Shown in pieces: positions 58,554-64,000 of a DNA stretch of 64,000 nucleotides; positions within the stretch are counted from its first letter, which is position 1; each line of letters begins with the position of its first letter. The notes beneath the pieces were generated by a model that did not search any database, was not told the origin of the DNA, and worked only from the letters and a program-made list of their open reading frames with translations. Origin of the DNA: Anisus vortex. Lineage: Eukaryota > Mollusca > Gastropoda > Planorbidae. The translations under genes were made by a program, and so were the position numbers. Location of the stretch: contig OX421497.1 in NCBI GenBank assembly GCA_949126835.1, positions 12,185,132 to 12,249,131 of the forward strand, given 5' to 3'.

Positions 58554-59147
58554 ATCTAGCAAGGTTTGAAATCTCTGGCTTTCAAATAGCCACAAAGTAC
58601 CTGAAATACAAGACCTTAGTACCAAATAATGTACACTGCTACGTATTTTCAAATGAATTTCAAATGAAATCAAGACGCAAGGTATGATTAAAAAAAGAAA
58701 TATAGGGATGTAAACAGATCCTTGGGGAATGGTTCTTAATGGGTTGAAAGGTCAACTCTGTGAACTATTTAAATTATTAATAAAACATATACTCTTTAAA
58801 TGGCTGTAGGAAATTTTTGAAAATAAATCTAAGTTCTTTTTTTTTAAATTTAATGCTGAAACTGGACATCTTAACATATGGATATGGCACAAGAGTCTTA
58901 AATAATAAACGAATATGAATGAAACGTTGGCTTTGCAAATGCAGTTTAGTTTTTTAAATATTTTTTTTTTATCATTTATTATTACTGTTTGGTTTTTGAA
59001 GCCCATTAGTGGTTTAGTTTGTGTTGCTTTATAAACTTATATATATATGATTGATTATGTATTATTAACGAGAGCTAGGGTTAGGGTTAGGGTTTCTGCT
59101 CATCTGCTGCGCTGATTGTGGGCTCTATTGTTCTGTTTATTCATCCT
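58554..59147. other. No gene; short telomere-like motif
   Basis: TAGGG-TTAGGG-TTAGGG-TTT at 59076-59095 is about three telomere-type units. The ORFs here are unrecognised. Confidence 0.5.
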
Positions 59148-59485
59148 GTATATTACAGACACTCTTTTTATGCAGAAGATTATTGCGTCCTACGCTTATC
59201 CGCGATTTGTTTTGTCCAGCATTATGATTAGGTTTTTAACTAATTTAAGTTATTGTTGTTTTTTTTTCGTTGTTTTACAAATTTATTCCGGTAACCCATT
59301 CCATGCGCGGATGCCACTTGGTAAGAAAGAGAATTCATATGAGTTAGTTCTAGCATATGGAAAAAGAAAAGTTTTTTATTCCTTTGTATATCTAAGTACT
59401 GTATAAGACTACTGTTGTGTTGTCACAGAATTTAATGCTTTATGTATTATAACTATTTTACTCTTTGTCCTTCTGTACTCTAGTG
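59148..59485 (-). pseudogene. Non-LTR RT C-terminal/3' fragment, copy C
   Basis: Minus strand: ARTNSYEFSFLPSGIRAWNG-like text followed by LP, with the 5' boundary CACTAGAGTACAGAAGG and the 3' tail GGACGCAATAATCTTCTGCA to GTGTCTGTAATATACAGG. It is more diverged than copies A and B. Its 5' boundary abuts the hAT end at 59486, as copy B abuts a hAT end. Confidence 0.7.
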
Positions 59486-59688
59486 CAGGGGTCGGAAGCC
59501 TACGGCACGCGTGCCAGACATGGCACGCTGGGGTTTCAATGGCATGTAAAAGAGGCCTTTAAAGCCTATTCAAGTATATGGTACAAGAAATTAAGTGCTA
59601 CAATAGGATGACAATTATGCTATTGGTACGCTGAATGAATTAGAAATCATACTTTGGCACACTGTTCTCAAAAGGTTGCCTACTCCTG
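59486..59688 (+). mobile_element. ~200-bp hAT-1 MITE
   Basis: It starts CAGGGGTCGGAAGCCTACGG and ends AAAAGGTTGCCTACTCCTG, with the hAT-1 motifs TGGCACGCTGGGGTTTCAAT and ACTTTGGCACACTGTTC. The left flank CTCTAGTG has only an approximate match on the right (CTATAGTG a few bases further on). Confidence 0.75.
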
Positions 59689-59836
59689 CTAGACTATAGT
59701 GTTTAACTATACGTGTTACACTCATCAGTTGTGAATTCGTTAATAATAAACATTGCAGCTCTTTTCGGAACGTTTCATTTCTTTTATTTTTTTCAATATC
59801 GAAAGTTCCCATACAGTTTAATGAGTGTTTGGTAGC

Positions 59837-60020
59837 ATTTAAGAACCATGTTGTATTGAACATTTGTAAAAGAAAATACTTCATTTAAGAACCATGTTGT
59901 ATTGAACATTTGTAAAAGAAAATACTTCATTTAAGAACCATGTTGTATTGAACATTTGTAAAAGAAAATACTTCATTTAAGAACCATGTTCTATTGAACA
60001 TTTGTAAAAGAAAATACTTC
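59837..60020. repeat. 46-bp tandem repeat, exactly 4 copies
   Basis: Units start ATTTAAGAACCATGTTGTAT and end AAAATACTTC. Only the fourth copy shows a change (TGTTCTATTG). Near-identity suggests recent tandem duplication. Confidence 0.95.
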
Positions 60021-60350
60021 TTCAAAAGTGTAAAGTCATCACAGCAACTCCTAAAATTCCCAGTGTGGTTGGACTCAAAATAAAGTACCATGGAGTGCGC
60101 TTATTGTAATTTGTGGCGCCTTCAATATGGAACAGCTTGCCCCAGACACTGAGAGAATCTGAGACAAAAGAGACTTTTGAAAATAGCTTAAAGTTCTTAA
60201 ATTTCTCTTCGGCTAGTGGCTGTGTGCCTTACATACCAATACAACTGCCACTGCAATTTATTATAAGAGCGCACTGAGCATGCTGAAATTAATAGCATGG
60301 ATAGAAGCGCTTTATACATTACCAATTACCATAATTATTATTATTATTAT
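60021..60350 (+). pseudogene. CR1/L2-like LINE 3' fragment
   Basis: Across stops one can read FVAPSIWNSLPQTLRESETK then TFENSLKVLKF, the closing motif of CR1/L2-type RTs (A-P-x-x-WN-x-LP). The 3' UTR has GCGCACTGAGCATGC and GAAGCGCTTTATACATTACC, then (ATT)n. No catalytic part. Confidence 0.75.
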
Positions 60351-61480
60351 GTTTAATCTGTTATTATAGTGTTGGTCTATTTTCACCTTACAATTTTTCT
60401 GTAGATGTTGATGTAGTGTTATAATTCTCTAATCTGTACTCCGTGGTGTGTCTAGGATCCTGTTCACTATTAAAACAATAAACTCAAGCCACTCGATGAA
60501 TTTAACGCTTAAACTTATACACAATACCAAAACTCAACTTCACTGGTTAATAAGCAACCGTAACTTCTAAATGCGCGCTCTATATAGTTTTTTGGAGCGG
60601 AAAGTACTAGAAATGGATTTTCCAGAAGCTTTCCAAATGTAAAAGAAGAGGCGCAGTACGAAGTCGAATAGACTACGAGAAAACGTAATTGTGTATTACG
60701 TCATAATAAATAAATATATACACAAATACTCTCTGCACCAAAATTAAATGTAAATAAAATTATTTGCTTGAAGTAGCGAAAAAAATCGAATACAATATAG
60801 AAACTATTATTACATGTGAAACTATATATAACAATATTATTGTATAGAATTAGTTTTTTCTCTTTTTTTTACAATATCACACCAAAGCACCAAAAGGCAA
60901 GAAACATTTTTTTTAAAATGACAAATTGATTTTAAAATATATATATATTGCTTTATGCACCACCACCACCCCCATCCCCCATATTTCTACCCGCCACCAG
61001 AGGGCCAGCTCCCATCAAACACCATCACGTCTTTCAAGACGAGGCTGATCAAAAATGGCGGGCAAGGAGTTGGGAAAACCATAAGACCTCAATTTATAAA
61101 TAAATTGGCGCACCAGACGAAGAGGGAAAGGGGGGGGGGGAGATAACCGAGCGCGGACTCAAGGGACGCCACTCGCACTTTAAGGAAATGAATGGCTAGA
61201 TTACCGCTACAAGTCCCCCCTTTCATATTGGCAACTGTCACCCCAGAGTTTGATCCCTTTGGTTGGGTTCAGAGAAAGACCGAAACGTCTTGGAATATCC
61301 GGAATGACAGAATCCCAGTGACTGACACACTAGCGGGCAGACAAATACAATAGTAAGTTTTTTCTTTCTTTCACAAGTCAAGGGGGAGGGGGGGGAGGAG
61401 TCAAGAATGTATCCAAAAACTCGTTCTGGGATTGTTCAAATAATCTATGCTTATGTGAGTATCATCTTCATGGTGATGGG
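60351..61480. other. No gene seen
   Basis: AT-rich, with a G10-type run near 61131-61140 and another near 61380-61395. The 63-codon ORF at 60955 begins with simple CACC repeats. Confidence 0.5.
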
Positions 61481-61545
61481 GGAGCGTGGCCCAGGGGGCA
61501 GAGCGCTGGAATGTTATACAGATTGTCTCGAGTTCAAATCTTAAT
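61481..61545 (+). repeat. tRNA-like head, probable third SINE type
   Basis: GCGTGGCCCAGGGGGCAGAG (A-box side) and GAGTTCAAATC (B-box side) lie about 50 bp apart, followed by an AT repeat. It lacks an acceptor-stem match, so it is not called a tRNA gene. Confidence 0.45.
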
Positions 61546-61608
61546 TAAAAATATATATATATTTATCTTTTAGTCATTGAAACAATTTTTGTGAGACTAC
61601 CTGGCTCT

Positions 61609-61861
61609 GATGTGGCACGGCGGCCGAGTGGCAGCGCGGTTGAATGGGGTTCGAATCCTGGTGCTGGCTAGGATTGATTTATTTTTGCCTTGACTCAAGT
61701 GTGTCCCTGAGTCTACCCAGCTCTTACATTAGTTGGGGTAAAGTAAAGAAAGCGGCTGGGCATTGTGCTGGGCCGCCTAGTATGCCGTGGCCACAGAAAC
61801 TGGTGAACGCTTCCTCACCTGCCCTATGGATGATTTTAGTCCGACGGGTACATTACTTACT
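61609..61861 (+). mobile_element. SINE-1 copy, near full length
   Basis: Head GGCACGGCGGCCGAGTGGC, B box GGTTCGAATCC, and all body landmarks apart from the GATGGGTACCTGAC block. The tail reads CGACGGGTACATTACTTACT. Confidence 0.88.
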
Positions 61862-62042
61862 ATCTGGCGTTGACGGGTTCTCGTATTATTTATGTCATGG
61901 CCCTAAAGGAATTGTACGGCACTCTTTCTCCAGCTCTATAATGATGATAGTTATTTATATAAATCAAGCTCTTCTTCCCATGCAACTTCTCAATGAGTAA
62001 ATTGTTCTGGAAGGGCAAAGTTTTTACAAGGACTTGACTTAA

Positions 62043-62191
62043 ACGTTTTACACACGCTCCTCCTAGATAGAAGACCATCACGTCCACTAGGCACAAAACT
62101 CTTGCAGTGCGGCAGGGATTGGTCATGCTACAGGGCTAGAACCAGGGCCGTTTATTTGACAGTCCAGTTAACTAACCACATGGCCGGCCTC
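62043..62191 (-). mobile_element. SINE-2 copy, minus strand
   Basis: From the tail TTTTACACACGCTCCTCC to the head AACCACATGGCCGGCCTC. The B box has decayed to GGTTCTAGCCC with a preceding insertion. Confidence 0.8.
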
Positions 62192-62414
62192 AGGTAATTG
62201 AAATATTGACGTATCGATTAACGTGTGTATTATTTTGTTATGTTGAACATTCATGTAGCAGGACAACATTTGATTGAGAGCTTTTCACGCTATAGTTCTA
62301 CCAGTAGACCAGAGCTAACTTGAAGAACCGAATTAGGAAATAAACAAATTGCTGTACATGCGAAATGCTCAAAGGTGGTGTTTAGACAAATAGACGGCGT
62401 GTCAAAAAGTTGTA

Positions 62415-62901
62415 GAATCTATGTACATCAAAAAATGAATAGAATCTATGTACATCAGACAATGAATAGAATCTTTGTACATCAGATAAAAATAGAATCT
62501 TTGTACATCAGACAATGAATAGAATCTTTGTACATCAGACAATGAATAGAATCTTTGTACATCAGACAATGAATAGAATCTATGTACGTCAGACAATGAA
62601 TAGAATATATGTACATAAGACAATGAATAGAATCTATGTACATCAGACAATGAATAGAATCTATGTACATCAGACAATGAATAGAATCTATGTACACCAG
62701 ACAATGAATAGAATCTATGTACATCAGACAATGAATAGAATCTATGTACATCAGACAATGAATAGAATCTATGTACACCAGACAATGAATAGAATCTATG
62801 TACATCAGACAATGAATAGAATCTATGTACACCAGACAATGAATAGAATCTATGTACATCAGACAATGAATAGAATCTATGTACACCAGACAATGAATAG
62901 A
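62415..62901. repeat. 27-bp minisatellite, ~18 copies
   Basis: Unit AGAATCTATGTACATCAGAC + AATGAAT. Units with TACATC and TACACC partly alternate in the last third; TTTGTAC variants cluster in the first third. Because 27 is a multiple of three, three frames stay open and read as 9-residue repeats. Confidence 0.95.
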
Positions 62902-62993
62902 CGTTAATTGGCCTTTAACGGGGAAACTGTTGCTATAATGAGGCCCAGGATTCAAACTAAACTTCAATGATACCCAGGATTACGGTAAACAAG

Positions 62994-63217
62994 AGGTGGG
63001 TCCCTGGTTCAAATCCAAGTGAAGGCTAGGATTTCTACCCTGGTCTGGATGGTATCCCCGAATCCAGCTCTGACGGGGACCTGACCTTAGTTGGGGTAAA
63101 TGCAGCTGGGCATTGCATCTAGCCACACATTCCCCTAGTATGCCGTGGCCAAAGACACTGGTGATCGCTGCTTCAATGGCCCCAGGGAACAATTAGTTTC
63201 GACGGGGTACTTTAATT
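62994..63217 (+). mobile_element. SINE-1 copy, head truncated
   Basis: It begins just before the B box (GGTTCAAATCC). The body and the tail GGGGTACTTTAATTTTTTTT are present. GGTACCTGAC has become GGGACCTGAC. Confidence 0.82.
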
Positions 63218-63520
63218 TTTTTTCCGATATCCGTAAGATTGCGATACGAAGGATTTTACCGTGATTTTTAAGGAATATATTTTCTTTTCTTTTTGTTTCT
63301 TAATTTATTGAGTAGATATTTTTAAACTCTGGAGATATCTTCTGTTATTTTTGTTTTCTGGAACAATTAGACATATTGTTACTTTCCTTCCGCCCTGCCA
63401 TGCCCGATCTGAAATGGAAATCTTAGCCCGAAAACTTGTGAATAGCGCCAGTTGGGGAAGGGGGGGGGGGCGGATCTGAAATGTTAATCACGTGAGATGG
63501 GTTAGTTAACCGCCCATCCT
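63218..63520. other. No gene seen
   Basis: AT-rich, with a G10-type run near 63461-63470. Confidence 0.5.
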
Positions 63521-63751
<231 letters not shown>

Positions 63752-64000
63752 TGAAACATCTTCTTTGCTTCACAATCTTGCCAATTGACTGACTGTTCAA
63801 ACCAAATCTATACAATCTATCTAAAAAAAACATCTGCTTCATTCAATCTATTTTATCTTACACCAGGAAGTAATATGCTTGCCATGGCTATGAATGAGTC
63901 AAAACTTGCATGTCAATTAAATATGCATGTCTTATCGTAACATAAAATTGTGCTACTGGTACCTCTATTTTCTTTACTTTTATACAATTTGTAAAGGTCA

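Noticed and set aside
59076..59095. Telomere
   Set aside because: Only about three TTAGGG-type units within unique sequence.
7409..63217. tRNA genes suggested by GGTTCGAATCC and TGGCCGAGTGG boxes
   Set aside because: Each is the head of a dispersed SINE with a shared body and tail; acceptor stems do not pair.

Overview
The window is animal genomic DNA, AT-rich and gene-poor. A lophotrochozoan, most likely a gastropod mollusc, fits best. That guess rests on the one host exon (a neuropeptide GPCR of the pyrokinin/neuromedin U type), the abundance of tRNA-derived SINEs, a Ty3/gypsy element with a SCAN-like Gag, and very large GATA/GGAT-type arrays. No bacterial operons, rRNA genes, intact tRNA genes or CRISPR arrays are visible.

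Host coding content: only the first coding exon of a class A GPCR (15829-16108, minus strand) can be supported. It has a start ATG behind an in-frame stop, two N-glycosylation sequons, TM1, the start of TM2 and a consensus splice donor. The other exons would lie at lower coordinates on the minus strand or beyond the window; none was recognised.

Nearly everything else is mobile or satellite DNA, often nested. (1) 387-2749: a ~300-bp inverted-terminal-repeat element ('T') holding a 2.05-kb decayed hAT, which itself holds an 81-bp piggyBac-type MITE and a LINE 3' fragment. (2) 9152-11630: a second T end split by another piggyBac-type MITE, then a reversed hAT remnant, into which a 5'-truncated LINE inserted with a 13-bp target duplication; a piece of that LINE expanded into a 9 x 54-bp minisatellite. 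(3) Three Helitron-like elements carrying tRNA-like modules (6094-6515, 12492-12726, 17741-18158). (4) About 17 copies of one tRNA-derived SINE (SINE-1) and five of another (SINE-2); SINE-2 shares its 3' tail with a LINE fragment family present three times. (5) 33820-35930: a 13-bp satellite split by a SINE-2 and a hAT. (6) 42109-49618: a 7.5-kb Ty3/gypsy element with nearly identical LTRs, order Gag-protease-integrase and no reverse transcriptase/RNase H, carrying a 1.5-kb hAT with a perfect 8-bp target duplication. (7) 50859-53264: a hAT with perfect 14-bp inverted ends and perfect 8-bp target duplication. (8) 53793-57386: a 3.6-kb octanucleotide array with higher-order structure that gives spurious ~1200-codon ORFs. 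(9) 58253-62901: another T element, LINE and hAT fragments, a 46-bp x 4 repeat and a 27-bp x 18 minisatellite.

The strongest second-look items are the RT-less retroelement with integrase-before-RT order, the minisatellite born inside a LINE, the SINE-2/LINE tail partnership, the shared central-TA pattern of the hAT target sites, and the tRNA-like modules in the Helitron-like elements. All element assignments come from reading motifs by eye; no database search was possible.
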